From Maricaulis sp. (GTDB lineage Bacteria > Pseudomonadota > Alphaproteobacteria > Caulobacterales > Maricaulaceae): a stretch of DNA of 64,000 bases. The stretch lies in assembly GCF_017642925.1 (NCBI RefSeq), contig NZ_JAEPOL010000015.1, positions 1 through 64,000 on the forward strand, in the 5' to 3' direction. The position numbers and the translations under genes are program-made. Each line of letters begins with the position of its first letter. Position 1 is the first letter of the stretch. A model generated the notes under the pieces. That model had not been told where the DNA came from. It saw nothing but the letters and a program-made list of their open reading frames with translations, and did not search any database. Below, piece by piece: positions 44,474-52,535 of this stretch.

Positions 44474-45547
44474 ATGAGTGTTCTCGAGCACGTATCGTTC
44501 GACAATCACGAAAAAGTCCTGTTCGCCACCGACGAGACGACCGGCCTCAAGGCGGTCATCGGTGTGCACTCCACGGCCTCCGGCCCGGCCTGCGGCGGCT
44601 GCCGCATGTGGTCCTATCCCAATTCGGACGCGGCCCTGACCGACGTGCTCCGCCTGTCCCAGGGCATGAGCTACAAGAATATCATGGCCGACCTGCCCAT
44701 CGGCGGCGGCAAATCCGTGATCATGAAGCCGGAAGGCGCCTTCGACCGCAAGGCGCTGTTCGAGGCCTTCGGCCGCGCGGTGGAAAGCCTCAACGGCCAG
44801 TACATCACCGCCGAGGATGTCGGCGTCAGCCCGGACGACATGATGGCCGTGCGCCGCTCGACCGAGCATGTGGTCGGCCTGCCGGAAGGCAAGGCGGCCT
44901 CGGGCGATCCCTCGCCGGTGACCGCCGAGGGCGTCTATCGCGGCATCATGGTGTCCGCCGAGCGCGGCCTGGGCAAGCGCGACCTCAACGGCGTCAAGAT
45001 CGCCATCCAGGGCGCGGCCGGCCATGTCGGCACCTATCTGGCCGGCCATCTGGCCAAGGCCGGTGCCGAGCTCTTCGTCACCGATATCAACCAGGACGGG
45101 CTGGAAAAGCTGAAGGCGGAATACGGCGCCACCATTGTCGGTCTCGACGAGATCTACGACCAGGATGTCGACGTCTTCGCCCCGTGCGCCCTCGGCTCGA
45201 TCATCAATCCGGACACGATCGACCGCATCAAGGCGAAAGTGATCGCCGGCGCCGCCAACAACCAGCTCGCCACGCGCGAGATGGGCGCGGAAGTCCTCAA
45301 GCGCGGCATCGTCTATGCGCCGGACTATGTCATCAATGCCGGCGGCATCATCAATGTGATGGGCGAGATCGCCGGCGACTTCAATCCGGCATGGGTGAAG
45401 GGCAAGCTGGACGGTCTGGAAGCGACCCTGGGCGAGATCCTCGACCAGTCCAGCAATGAAGGCCGCCCCTCCAACATCATCGCCGACGAGATTGCCCGCC
45501 AGCGCATCGAAGAAAAGCGCGCTGCGAAGCTGGGCAAGGTGGCTTAG
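44474..45547 (+). CDS. Leucine dehydrogenase (Glu/Leu/Phe/Val dehydrogenase family)
   Basis: The 357-residue NAD+-dependent amino-acid dehydrogenase has a substrate domain with GLKAVIGVHSTASGPACGGCRMW and the Lys motif PIGGGKSV. The Rossmann domain has IAIQGAAGHVGTYLAGHLA. It deaminates branched-chain amino acids to oxo-acids. The ATG at 44474 is preferred as it has a GAAAAGGG ribosome site about 10 nt upstream; 44465 is too close. Its last 54 codons are present again at 46399-46560 (see findings). It ends in a strong terminator at 45575-45610. Confidence 0.93.
   Translation: MSVLEHVSFDNHEKVLFATDETTGLKAVIGVHSTASGPACGGCRMWSYPNSDAALTDVLRLSQGMSYKNIMADLPIGGGKSVIMKPEGAFDRKALFEAFGRAVESLNGQYITAEDVGVSPDDMMAVRRSTEHVVGLPEGKAASGDPSPVTAEGVYRGIMVSAERGLGKRDLNGVKIAIQGAAGHVGTYLAGHLAKAGAELFVTDINQDGLEKLKAEYGATIVGLDEIYDQDVDVFAPCALGSIINPDTIDRIKAKVIAGAANNQLATREMGAEVLKRGIVYAPDYVINAGGIINVMGEIAGDFNPAWVKGKLDGLEATLGEILDQSSNEGRPSNIIADEIARQRIEEKRAAKLGKVA
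45386..45547 (+). repeat. Leucine dehydrogenase 3' segment, first copy of 162-bp direct repeat
   Basis: This is the 3' end of the intact leucine dehydrogenase gene. It matches 46399-46560 in 156 of 162 positions by my direct comparison. It marks the left border of the first leuDH-to-fbpC interval. Confidence 0.9.
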
Positions 45548-45574
45548 GTTTCAAGCGCCGGATCCGGTTCGACC

Positions 45575-45610
45575 AAAAACCCCCGCCCGAACAGGCGGGG
45601 GTTTTCTTTT
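45575..45610 (+). terminator. Rho-independent terminator after leucine dehydrogenase
   Basis: A stem of AACCCCCGCC with GGCGGGGGTT encloses a short CGAACA loop. It is followed on the plus strand by TTTTCTTTT. A-run on the left side makes it able to work for the converging DUF805 gene as well. Confidence 0.9.
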
Positions 45611-45619
45611 GCGTGGATG

Positions 45620-46219
45620 TCAGAGCTCGCCGTTCGCAGGGCCGAACCGTGTCGGGCGCGTCGTGCTGCTGCCTGCAAGCTGGACCAGCAGGAAGATCAG
45701 CGAGACGAGGTAGAGCAAATTGTTCGCGAAGCCGAACATGAACAATGCCGGGTTGGGAATTCCCTCATCGCCCATCATCTGAGCGAAGAGTGTGGCGAAG
45801 ATGGCCAGGCCGGACAACAGGAGAACCGCCGGAGCCATGCCCCACAGGCCCGACATGCCGCGATCATGCAACCGCCGGGTCACAGCTGCGGCCAGAAGCG
45901 CGACTGTGACGGCAACAACGACACTCATCGCGGTGACGATGATTGTGAAGTCTGGGAAAAGTTCCGGGTGGCTTCCTTCGATGCGAACGGAATACTGGCC
46001 CGCGGATCGATCGACCGTTGCGAGTTCGGGATTCTCGGCAATGAAGGTGTCAACCCGTTCGAAGGTGGACAGGATTTCGGGGACCATGGCCAGCATCGCC
46101 CCCAGAAAGGCGAGTGCCAGAACAACGCCCGCATAAGGCCAGAAGCTGTCGCGTGCCTGCCGCCCGTTGAAATTGGACAGGTTTTCAAGATTGTAGCGAA
46201 TGGCTGCGCCGAAAGTCAT
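45620..46219 (-). CDS. DUF805 membrane protein
   Basis: The 199-residue protein shows the DUF805 marks: an N-terminal FNGRQARDSFWPYA segment and the RRLHDRGMSGLWGM motif after the second membrane helix. There are about four membrane helices in all. Function is not known. Its GC content matches the host. It ends 10 bp before the terminator and lies within the first of the two tandem leuDH-fbpC intervals. Confidence 0.9.
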   Translation of the reverse strand: MTFGAAIRYNLENLSNFNGRQARDSFWPYAGVVLALAFLGAMLAMVPEILSTFERVDTFIAENPELATVDRSAGQYSVRIEGSHPELFPDFTIIVTAMSVVVAVTVALLAAAVTRRLHDRGMSGLWGMAPAVLLLSGLAIFATLFAQMMGDEGIPNPALFMFGFANNLLYLVSLIFLLVQLAGSSTTRPTRFGPANGEL

Positions 46220-46279
46220 GATTGCCCCGAGTGTGTCATGGGCCGAGCCTAGTGCAGCGCAGGGTTGAAAGCGAGCACT

Positions 46280-46358
46280 CTACGCCGGCGCGGCAACCGT
46301 CACGAATGCAGGGTCGAGCTTTGCGGAAACCCGCTCGGCCTCGTTGATGGCGAGGACA
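46280..46358 (-). pseudogene. Relic of an fbpC-like 3' end (ABC ATPase C-terminus)
   Basis: A minus-strand frame ends LDPAFVTVAAPA and stop. The intact fbpC at 49859 ends LDEAFVTVVGA and stop. Both end with an xKVxxxLDxAFVTV-type segment preceded by LA. The similarity covers about 20 codons. No start codon or upstream part of the gene is present, so this is a broken remnant. It is oriented like the intact fbpC. Confidence 0.55.
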
Positions 46359-46364
46359 GTCAAG

Positions 46365-46398
46365 AAGGGGACATCAAAAAGGGGACACACACCATTTT
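46365..46398 (+). repeat. AAGGGGACA direct repeats at a rearrangement junction
   Basis: AAGGGGACA occurs at 46365 and again 14 bases later, followed by CACACACCATTTTCC. Similar GGGGACAxACACC motifs are found beside REP-associated transposases, but no transposase is present here. The motif sits exactly between the fbpC relic and the leuDH relic. Confidence 0.4.
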
Positions 46399-46560
46399 CC
46401 GGAATGGGTGAAGGGCAAGTTGGGCGGTCTGGAAGCGACCCTGGGCGAGATCCTCGACCAGTCCAGCAATGAAGGCCGCCCCTCCAACATCATCGCCGAC
46501 GAGATCGCCCGCCAGCGCATCGAAGAAAAGCGCGCCGCGAAGCTGGGCAAGGTGGCGTAG
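46399..46560 (+). pseudogene. Relic of leucine dehydrogenase 3' end (54 codons)
   Basis: This segment repeats 45386-45547 with six differences. Three are silent third-position changes (ATT to ATC, two GCT changes) and one is a silent leucine CTG to TTG change. One is Asp to Gly, and one lies at the junction. The stop codon is kept. It lacks the first 300 codons and cannot make an enzyme. The mostly silent pattern implies that it comes from a separately evolved leuDH allele rather than from a recent duplication of the local gene. Confidence 0.9.
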
Positions 46561-46610
46561 TTTCTGGCGCCGGGCGCCTGAGGGCGTCCGGGGTTTTGAT
46601 GGCGAGTTTG

Positions 46611-46646
46611 ATCTGCCGCGCCCGCCTGGGTGCGGCAGATTTTTTT
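46611..46646 (+). terminator. Rho-independent terminator after the leuDH relic
   Basis: The stem ATCTGCCGC/GCGGCAGAT with a 12-base loop is followed by seven T residues. It is different from the terminator after the intact gene, so the relic kept its own 3' flank. Confidence 0.85.
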
Positions 46647-46900
46647 GGGGTGGGGAGCGCTTGAAGTCAGGGCTAAACTAGGTGTCGTCACCGGCTGGTC
46701 GGAGCTATTCCGATTGCGTGAATTCAGATCGCTGTTCAGGCATGGTTCTCGCTCTGGTGCTTCTTCCAGTTGTTGGGGCGCGGGAGTATAACTGTCTGAT
46801 TTAGAATATTTTCCTTTTCCATTGCTGCTTAAGGTCGACAGAGTTGCCATGCAAAAGCAAAGTTGAGAAAGTTTGGGGGACGGAAGGGACGACCACAAAC
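46647..46900. other. AT-richer leader of the AAA/TIR cassette
   Basis: This 254-bp stretch shows a clear drop in GC relative to the left side and holds no convincing gene. A TATAAC at 46787-46792 and a TAGAATATT about 10 bases after it are possible promoter elements. I could not fix a -35 with good spacing. Confidence 0.4.
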
Positions 46901-48199
46901 ATGATCGATCAACTGGACGAACATGAATTCGGGGAAAAACTTGCTACCGTTCTGCGGCCAGCGCGACCTGTTGACAGCGAGGAGCTGCTACACGGACGTA
47001 CGACGCAATTGACCAAAATTCGACGTGCAATGATGTCGCCCGGCCAACATGTATTTATCTATGGCGATAGAGGGGTGGGAAAAAGCTCGCTTGCCCAAAC
47101 CGCATCCGCCTTGCACCAGTCCCTAGATTTAAATGAAATCGTAGTTTCATGCAGTAATGAAACGGAATTCTATGGTCTCGTGCAGGATATCGCACGAAAG
47201 CTCGCACCAGAAGCGTCAATGGTGGAGCGAAAGGAGCGCACGACTTCGGGTGAACTCGCGTTGGGCGGTCTGAAAGGGGGAGTGTCAGAGAAGGTACAGC
47301 GCGGAATTATTCCCGGCCTCGCCACGATCAATGACGCTGGTCAGCTCCTGCGCGAGGTTGCATCACCTTTTCGAGAGCCAGTCGTCGTTATCGTGGACGA
47401 GTTTGATCAGCTCATCGAAGACAGGGACAAAAAACTGTTCGCTGATCTGATTAAGCACGTTTCTGATACGAGTGTCCCAATCAGATTTGTTTTCTGCGGA
47501 ATTGGAAAATCGCTTCAGGAGTTGATTGGGGTCCATTTGTCCACCGATCGATATCTTACTCCGGTAGAACTTTCTCCACTATCCCATGACGCCCGATGGG
47601 CAATTTTGGAAGGGGCTGCCGAGGCCCTCTCTGTTTCGGTAGACCGCGAGACGCTAATACGGATTGGTCAAATCAGTGATGGTTTTCCATACTATGTCCA
47701 TTTGATCGGCCAACATATGTTTTGGGCTGCATACGAAGCGCAGGAAAAGGTGACCAACGTCGCGCTTGGACACTTTCATGAAGGCGTTACGGGCGCCATT
47801 CAGGACGCGCAAACTTCGCTCAGGCAGGCGTACGAACAGGCCACTCAGAAGTATGATGGCAAAAAACAATATGAACATGTTCTTTGGGCCGTTGCGGATT
47901 CGACAGATTTCCAACGAGCGTCAACGGAAATATTCGAAAACTCTTACTTGCCAATCTGTCAGCGGTTGAATGTAGACCCCGTGACCAAGCAGACATTTCA
48001 CAACCGAATGAACCGTTTAAAATCAGAAGCTCACGGAACTATATTGGAATCACCTCGACGGAGCTGGTATCAGTTCAAAGAAAATATGGTTCGGGGGTAT
48101 GTTCGCATGCGTGCGTCGCAATCTGGAATAGAACTTGGTGCGGATCACCATGCTGCGCGAAAGGCTCCGACCTGGACGCGCGAACTGAGCGAACAGTAG
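46901..48199 (+). CDS. AAA-type ATPase of a candidate defence cassette
   Basis: The 432-residue protein has Walker A GDRGVGKS at 55-62 and Walker B VVVIVDEFDQL at about 161-170. Sensor-type Arg/Gly features fit the ORC/STAND-like AAA group. The C-terminal 150 residues (from about VTGAIQDAQTSLRQAYEQ) are helical and end in a basic part, perhaps a winged-helix. No effector domain is seen in the same chain. The downstream gene is a TIR protein, so the ATPase may sense or regulate the TIR effector. GC is about ten points below the flanks. The start ATG follows an AAGGGACG ribosome site. Confidence 0.85.
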   Translation: MIDQLDEHEFGEKLATVLRPARPVDSEELLHGRTTQLTKIRRAMMSPGQHVFIYGDRGVGKSSLAQTASALHQSLDLNEIVVSCSNETEFYGLVQDIARKLAPEASMVERKERTTSGELALGGLKGGVSEKVQRGIIPGLATINDAGQLLREVASPFREPVVVIVDEFDQLIEDRDKKLFADLIKHVSDTSVPIRFVFCGIGKSLQELIGVHLSTDRYLTPVELSPLSHDARWAILEGAAEALSVSVDRETLIRIGQISDGFPYYVHLIGQHMFWAAYEAQEKVTNVALGHFHEGVTGAIQDAQTSLRQAYEQATQKYDGKKQYEHVLWAVADSTDFQRASTEIFENSYLPICQRLNVDPVTKQTFHNRMNRLKSEAHGTILESPRRSWYQFKENMVRGYVRMRASQSGIELGADHHAARKAPTWTRELSEQ

Positions 48200-48309
48200 C
48201 GTGTCCTTCCGCGCCAACGGCGACATGTAAGAGCCTGGCTGATGAGTTAAGATGGGTAACGTCAGATTCTCCGTGACCAAATAGCCAGCTAGAGACGTGG
48301 GAGTCCTTA

Positions 48310-49269
48310 TTGCCCAGCTTGTTCTTTTCCTATTCCCACAAGGATGAGGAACTTCGCGATCAGCTCGAAACCCAATTGGCCATGCTGAAGCGCCAAGGCG
48401 TGATTGAAGCTTGGCATGACCGCCGCATACCAGCCGGTGGAGAGATCAATCGCGAAATCGACCAGCACATAAACACTGATGATATTATACTTTTGCTTAT
48501 CAGTCCTGACTTCATTGCCTCGGACTATTGCTGCGAAGTCGAAATGACGCGTGCGATGGAACGACACGAAGCAGGGGAAGCGGTTGTGATCCCGGTGATC
48601 CTGCGACATTGCGACTGGAAAGAAGCGCCATTCGGACGCCTCAAGGCCGTGCCACGGGATGGTAGGCCGATCAAGCAATGGACTGACACAGATGAGGCAT
48701 TTCTTGAGGTCGCGAAGGAAGTTCGAGCCGTCGCAAGACACGTCGGCGCCGCCAATGCTTCAGCATCAAAAGAGCCTGTACTGCTAGCGTCTCCAGTTGA
48801 AATGCCGGCGGCGCCCGCACCGCCGCGTTCGAGCAATTTGCGTGTGGCTAAGACCTTTTCTCAACGCGACAAAGACAAATTCAAGCTTGAAACATTCGCG
48901 TTCATGGCCCGCTTTTTCAAAAACTCGCTGGAAGAGCTGACGACCAGAAACAGCGATCTTGAAGGTGTATTTCGCCAAATTGATGCCAACCGCTTTACTG
49001 CGGCCATCTACCGTGCTGGCGCCAACGTCGGAAGTTGCACAGTTTTTATGGGAGGTGGTTTTGGCGACGGAATCAACTACGTCCACGGGGAAAGAAGCGA
49101 GAGCAATTCAATGAATGAATCCTTGCGGGTCGAAGCGGATGGTCAGTCGCTCTATTTCACCAGCATGGGTATCGCGATGTTTAATGCGTCAAGGGAGCGC
49201 GATGCCAAGCTCTCCCAAGAGGGTGCGGCGGAGCTTTTCTGGGGAATGCTCATCGCTCCGCTCCAATAG
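48310..49269 (+). CDS. TIR-domain protein with C-terminal unknown domain
   Basis: The 319-residue protein has an N-terminal TIR domain (residues 1-145). Marks are LFFSYSHKDEELRDQLETQL, WHDRRIPAGGEI and LLLISPDFIASDYCCEVEMTRAMERH. The catalytic Glu of TIR NADases is probably E78. The linker at about 150-185 is Ala/Pro/Ser-rich. The C-terminal region (from KTFSQRDKDKFKLETFAFMARFFKNSL) is a compact domain I do not recognise. TIR domains in bacteria degrade NAD+ or make signal nucleotides in anti-phage defence. It starts at TTG, with GGGAGT upstream, 110 bp after the ATPase gene. Confidence 0.88.
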   Translation: MPSLFFSYSHKDEELRDQLETQLAMLKRQGVIEAWHDRRIPAGGEINREIDQHINTDDIILLLISPDFIASDYCCEVEMTRAMERHEAGEAVVIPVILRHCDWKEAPFGRLKAVPRDGRPIKQWTDTDEAFLEVAKEVRAVARHVGAANASASKEPVLLASPVEMPAAPAPPRSSNLRVAKTFSQRDKDKFKLETFAFMARFFKNSLEELTTRNSDLEGVFRQIDANRFTAAIYRAGANVGSCTVFMGGGFGDGINYVHGERSESNSMNESLRVEADGQSLYFTSMGIAMFNASRERDAKLSQEGAAELFWGMLIAPLQ

Positions 49270-49282
49270 TTCGAGGCTCATC

Positions 49283-49741
49283 ATGATTGGTATTTCTCAA
49301 GTTTTTTCCGGAAGCCTTCATGAGGTTCTTCCTTTGTCATTTTTTGTCGCCACTGGGGGCGATAACTTGGATATACTTACGATTGGTTCCCAAGATAACC
49401 CTTGGGATATTGTGCTGTCTGGGCAGGACCCGTTTGTGTGCTATGAGCACGGCTACCATGATTGGAGTGGCGCTGCTTTTCCTGATGTGACTATAGAGTT
49501 AGATCCTGCAAAGGTGATCGATGATAGTTTTAGGAAAGGCCCGCCGGGGAGCATCATACTAGTTGGTACAGAGCCGAGAATACGCTTGTTGGGAAATCAT
49601 GGTAGGGCTTATACAAGGCCGATATACGGGTCCGACCAGTCCCAACAGGGAGGGTTTGGTGTTTGCTTTCCTCGTTGGCAGATCGTTATTGGCGAGGGCG
49701 ACAATAAACAGGTGCTAAAAACTGTAGATGTCTCTTCCTAA
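49283..49741 (+). CDS. Unknown protein, third gene of the AAA/TIR cassette
   Basis: The 152-residue protein begins MIGISQVFSGSLHEVLPLSF 13 bp after the TIR stop. It has no signal peptide, no membrane helix and no motif I recognise. It is rich in Gly, Asp and Ile (IGSQDNPWDIVLSGQDPF, RKGPPGSIILVGTEPRIRLLGNHG) and suggests a beta-rich fold. AT content is high, as in the other two genes. It may be the sensor or the immunity component of the cassette; this is only inference from position. Confidence 0.7.
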   Translation: MIGISQVFSGSLHEVLPLSFFVATGGDNLDILTIGSQDNPWDIVLSGQDPFVCYEHGYHDWSGAAFPDVTIELDPAKVIDDSFRKGPPGSIILVGTEPRIRLLGNHGRAYTRPIYGSDQSQQGGFGVCFPRWQIVIGEGDNKQVLKTVDVSS

Positions 49742-49858
49742 CAACCGCTCACTACTTTTTGGCATGTCTGTCAACACCCCGCCAATTCTTAAATCGTTGG
49801 CATTGGATATGAGCGGCAGTGCGGGGTAGGGGGCTGCCCTCCCGCACCAAAGCCCCCC

Positions 49859-50899
49859 TTACGCCCCCACCACAGTCACAAACGCTTCGTCCAACTCCAC
49901 ACCCACCTTGTCCCCCACAGCCAGCTTGGACGGCACCGGTGTGTGCGTCGTGAAGCTCTGGCCTTCGGCGTTCTCGATCGTGAAGGCGAGGTGTGTGCCG
50001 GCGGAGCGGCGGCGGGTTACGGTGAAGGGGGCGTCTGCGGCCGGGGTGAGGCGGATGGCCTGGGGTCTCACCAGGACGTAGACGGTGCAGCCGTTCTTGA
50101 AATCCGGCGTGGCGACCGGGCCCAGCGGGGTGTCTGCGGCGCCGGCCTTTATGAAGGCCTCGATCACCTCGATATCGCCCAGAAGGCGGGCGGCGGTGAC
50201 GCTGTGCGGATGGGTCCAGACATGTTCCGGCGTGCCGGTCTGGATGACGCGGCCCTGGTCCATCAGGGCGAGGGCGTCGGCGACGGCCATGGCTTCGTCG
50301 GCATCATGGGTGACCATGAGGGCGGTGGCGCCGGCGCGGCGCAGCGTGTCGACGGTGCGCTCGCGCAATTCCTGGCGCAGGCGGCGGTCGAGGCCGGAGA
50401 AGGGCTCGTCCAGAAGGACGATGGCGGGCGCGGGGGCGAGGGCGCGGGCCAGGGCGACGCGCTGCTGCTCGCCGCCGGAAAGCTCGTGCGGGAAGGCTTT
50501 CGCCTTGTGTCCCAGTTCGGCGGCCTCCAGCTGGGCCATGGCGATGGTTTTGGCGTCGGGGCCCTTGAGGCCGAAGGCGACATTGGCCAGGGCATCGAGA
50601 TGCGGGAAGAGGGCATAGTCCTGGAACACCATGCCGACGCGGCGGCGTTCCGGGGCGAGGTGGCGGCCGGGCCCGGCCCACAGCGTGTCGCCCAGGCGGA
50701 TCTCGCCGCCATCGAGACGTTCCAGTCCGGCAATGGCGCGCAGCAGGGTGGACTTGCCGCTGCCCGAGGGGCCGAGGAGGGCGGTGATGCGGCCCGGCTC
50801 GAGATCGAGATCGGCGCCGGCCAGGGCGGCCGTCTCCTTCACATAGCGGCGCTGGGCGCCGCGTATGCTCAATCCCCTGCGCGTGTGCGTATCCGTCAT
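49859..50899 (-). CDS. fbpC: Iron(III) ABC transporter ATPase (FbpC-like)
   Basis: The 346-residue ATPase has Walker A GPSGSGKST, the signature LSGGEQQRVALARAL and Walker B IVLLDEPFSGLD. A C-terminal TOBE-type domain of about 110 residues ends LDEAFVTVVGA. It powers uptake of ferric iron together with the permease and binding protein on the same strand. Its 3' end is the right border of the AAA/TIR cassette, and a relic of a similar 3' end lies at 46280-46358. Confidence 0.93.
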   Translation of the reverse strand: MTDTHTRRGLSIRGAQRRYVKETAALAGADLDLEPGRITALLGPSGSGKSTLLRAIAGLERLDGGEIRLGDTLWAGPGRHLAPERRRVGMVFQDYALFPHLDALANVAFGLKGPDAKTIAMAQLEAAELGHKAKAFPHELSGGEQQRVALARALAPAPAIVLLDEPFSGLDRRLRQELRERTVDTLRRAGATALMVTHDADEAMAVADALALMDQGRVIQTGTPEHVWTHPHSVTAARLLGDIEVIEAFIKAGAADTPLGPVATPDFKNGCTVYVLVRPQAIRLTPAADAPFTVTRRRSAGTHLAFTIENAEGQSFTTHTPVPSKLAVGDKVGVELDEAFVTVVGA

Positions 50900-50909
50900 G
50901 CCGTCCCGC

Positions 50910-52535
50910 CTAGACCTGGCCCGAAGAAGAGCGTGCCCGGGAGAGGTAGCGGGCGACGAAGATCATGGGAAGCAGGGCGACCAGCGGAATCAGGAGCGAG
51001 GGCAGTGCCGCCTCGCCCAGGCGTTCGTCGCTGGCGTAATTGTGGGCGATGATGGCGAGCGTGTCGTAATTGAAGGGGCGCAGGATCATTGTCGCCGGCA
51101 ATTCCTTGAGCACTTCGACAAAGACCAGGAGGCCGGCCGAGGTGATGCCCGCGGCGATCAGCGGCCAGTGGACGCGGCGCACGGTCTCGCCCCGTGTGGC
51201 GCCCAGCGTGCGGGCGGCCCCGTCCAGCGCCGGCGTGACGCGGGCGAGGGCGGCTTCGGACGGTCCGATCGCGGCGGCGGCAAAGCGCGAGAGATAGGCG
51301 AAGATCAGGGCGGCGGCGCCGCCGGTCAGCAGGACGGGGAAGACCTCGCCCGTGAAGGATTGCCAGGCCGGGTCGATCAGCGCCTGGGTGCCCGACAGGA
51401 TGGCGATCACGCCCACCGCCGCCACCGCGCCGGGCACGGCATAGCCCAGACCCGCCGCGCGCGCCGAGGCGGTGGCGATGAAGGTCCGGCCGCGCAGGGC
51501 GTAGGCGGTCGACAGGCCCAGGCCTGCCGCCAGCACGGCGCTGATCGCGGCGAGGGTGAGGCTGTGCCAGCTGGCGGGCAGGAGGTTGGGCGCGGGCTGT
51601 TCGTTCAGCGCCAGCCAGCCCAGACGCGCCAGCGGGACGATCAGGCCCAGGGCGAGCGGGATGAGGCAGGCCAGGGCTGCGGCGAGGCCCTGTGTCCGCG
51701 AGAGATGGAAGCGCGGCGCCGGACGGTGGCGTCCCGAGGCGGCGTGCGAGCGCGCACGGCTGCGCTGGGCCCGTTCCAGGCCGAACACGATCAGCGCGAC
51801 GGCGACGAGGATGAGGGAGAGGCGGGCCGCATCGACCAGCGATCCCGCCCCGCTCCAGGCGCGCACCAGCCCGATCGAGAGCGTCGGCGCGCCGAGATAG
51901 GAGACGGTGCCATAATCCGCCAGGCTTTCCATGATCACCAGGGCAAGCCCCGCCGCCAGGGCCGGCCGCGCCATCGGCAGCGAGGTGCGGGCAAAGGCGC
52001 TGAACGGTCCCGCGCCCAGCGTGCGGGCGGCATTGTAGGCGTCGGCGGACTGGCCGGTAAACGTGTCGCGCGCCAGCAGGTAGACATAAGGATAGAGCAC
52101 GAGGGCGAACATCAGCCCCGCCCCCCAGGCGCCGCGCACGGTGGGGAAGAGCCCGGCCGTGGCCGCGTGCAGCGGTCCGCCGGCCTGGCTGAGATCGAGC
52201 CAGGCATAGGCCGCGACATAGGCCGGCACGGCCAGCGGCAGGATCAGCACCCAGCTGAACAGGGCGCGTCCGGGAAACTCGGTCCGTGCCACCAGCCAGC
52301 CCAGCACCGTGCCGATCAGCCCGGCACCGCCGGCTGCGATCGCCGCGACGAGGGCGGAATTGACCAGATAGACAGGCAGGCGCGTGCGCGCGAGGTGGGC
52401 GAGATAGTCGCCCGTCTCACCGGTCACGGCGATCCAGGCGACGGCAAACACCGGCGCTGCACAGACCAGGGCTGCCAGGATCGCGAGAGCCGTCGCGCGA
52501 TCCGGCAGCCGGCCGCCCTGCCTGGCTGGCGTCAC
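50910..52535 (-). CDS. fbpB: Iron(III) ABC transporter permease, fused dual domain (FbpB-like)
   Basis: The 541-residue permease has two copies of the binding-protein-dependent transport domain, about 12 helices. The first half has the GGAGLIGTVLGWLVARTEFPG entry and a LSLPMARPALAAGLALVIMES-type EAA loop. The second has LIAAGITSAGLLVFVEVLKELPATMIL. It starts ATGA-overlapped with the fbpA stop. The fused permease is typical for ferric iron ABC systems. Confidence 0.92.
   Translation of the reverse strand: MTPARQGGRLPDRATALAILAALVCAAPVFAVAWIAVTGETGDYLAHLARTRLPVYLVNSALVAAIAAGGAGLIGTVLGWLVARTEFPGRALFSWVLILPLAVPAYVAAYAWLDLSQAGGPLHAATAGLFPTVRGAWGAGLMFALVLYPYVYLLARDTFTGQSADAYNAARTLGAGPFSAFARTSLPMARPALAAGLALVIMESLADYGTVSYLGAPTLSIGLVRAWSGAGSLVDAARLSLILVAVALIVFGLERAQRSRARSHAASGRHRPAPRFHLSRTQGLAAALACLIPLALGLIVPLARLGWLALNEQPAPNLLPASWHSLTLAAISAVLAAGLGLSTAYALRGRTFIATASARAAGLGYAVPGAVAAVGVIAILSGTQALIDPAWQSFTGEVFPVLLTGGAAALIFAYLSRFAAAAIGPSEAALARVTPALDGAARTLGATRGETVRRVHWPLIAAGITSAGLLVFVEVLKELPATMILRPFNYDTLAIIAHNYASDERLGEAALPSLLIPLVALLPMIFVARYLSRARSSSGQV

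Noticed and set aside
45620..46219. DUF805 gene as a member of the TIR cassette
   Set aside because: It is on the other strand, has host-like GC, and is separated from the cassette by the fbpC and leuDH relics.
46399..46560. A second functional leucine dehydrogenase gene
   Set aside because: Only the last 54 codons are present, with no start or NAD-binding part.
46901..49269. Thoeris or CBASS system
   Set aside because: No SIR2-SLOG ThsA partner, no CD-NTase cyclase and no ubiquitin-like accessory genes; the ATPase partner points to a different arrangement.
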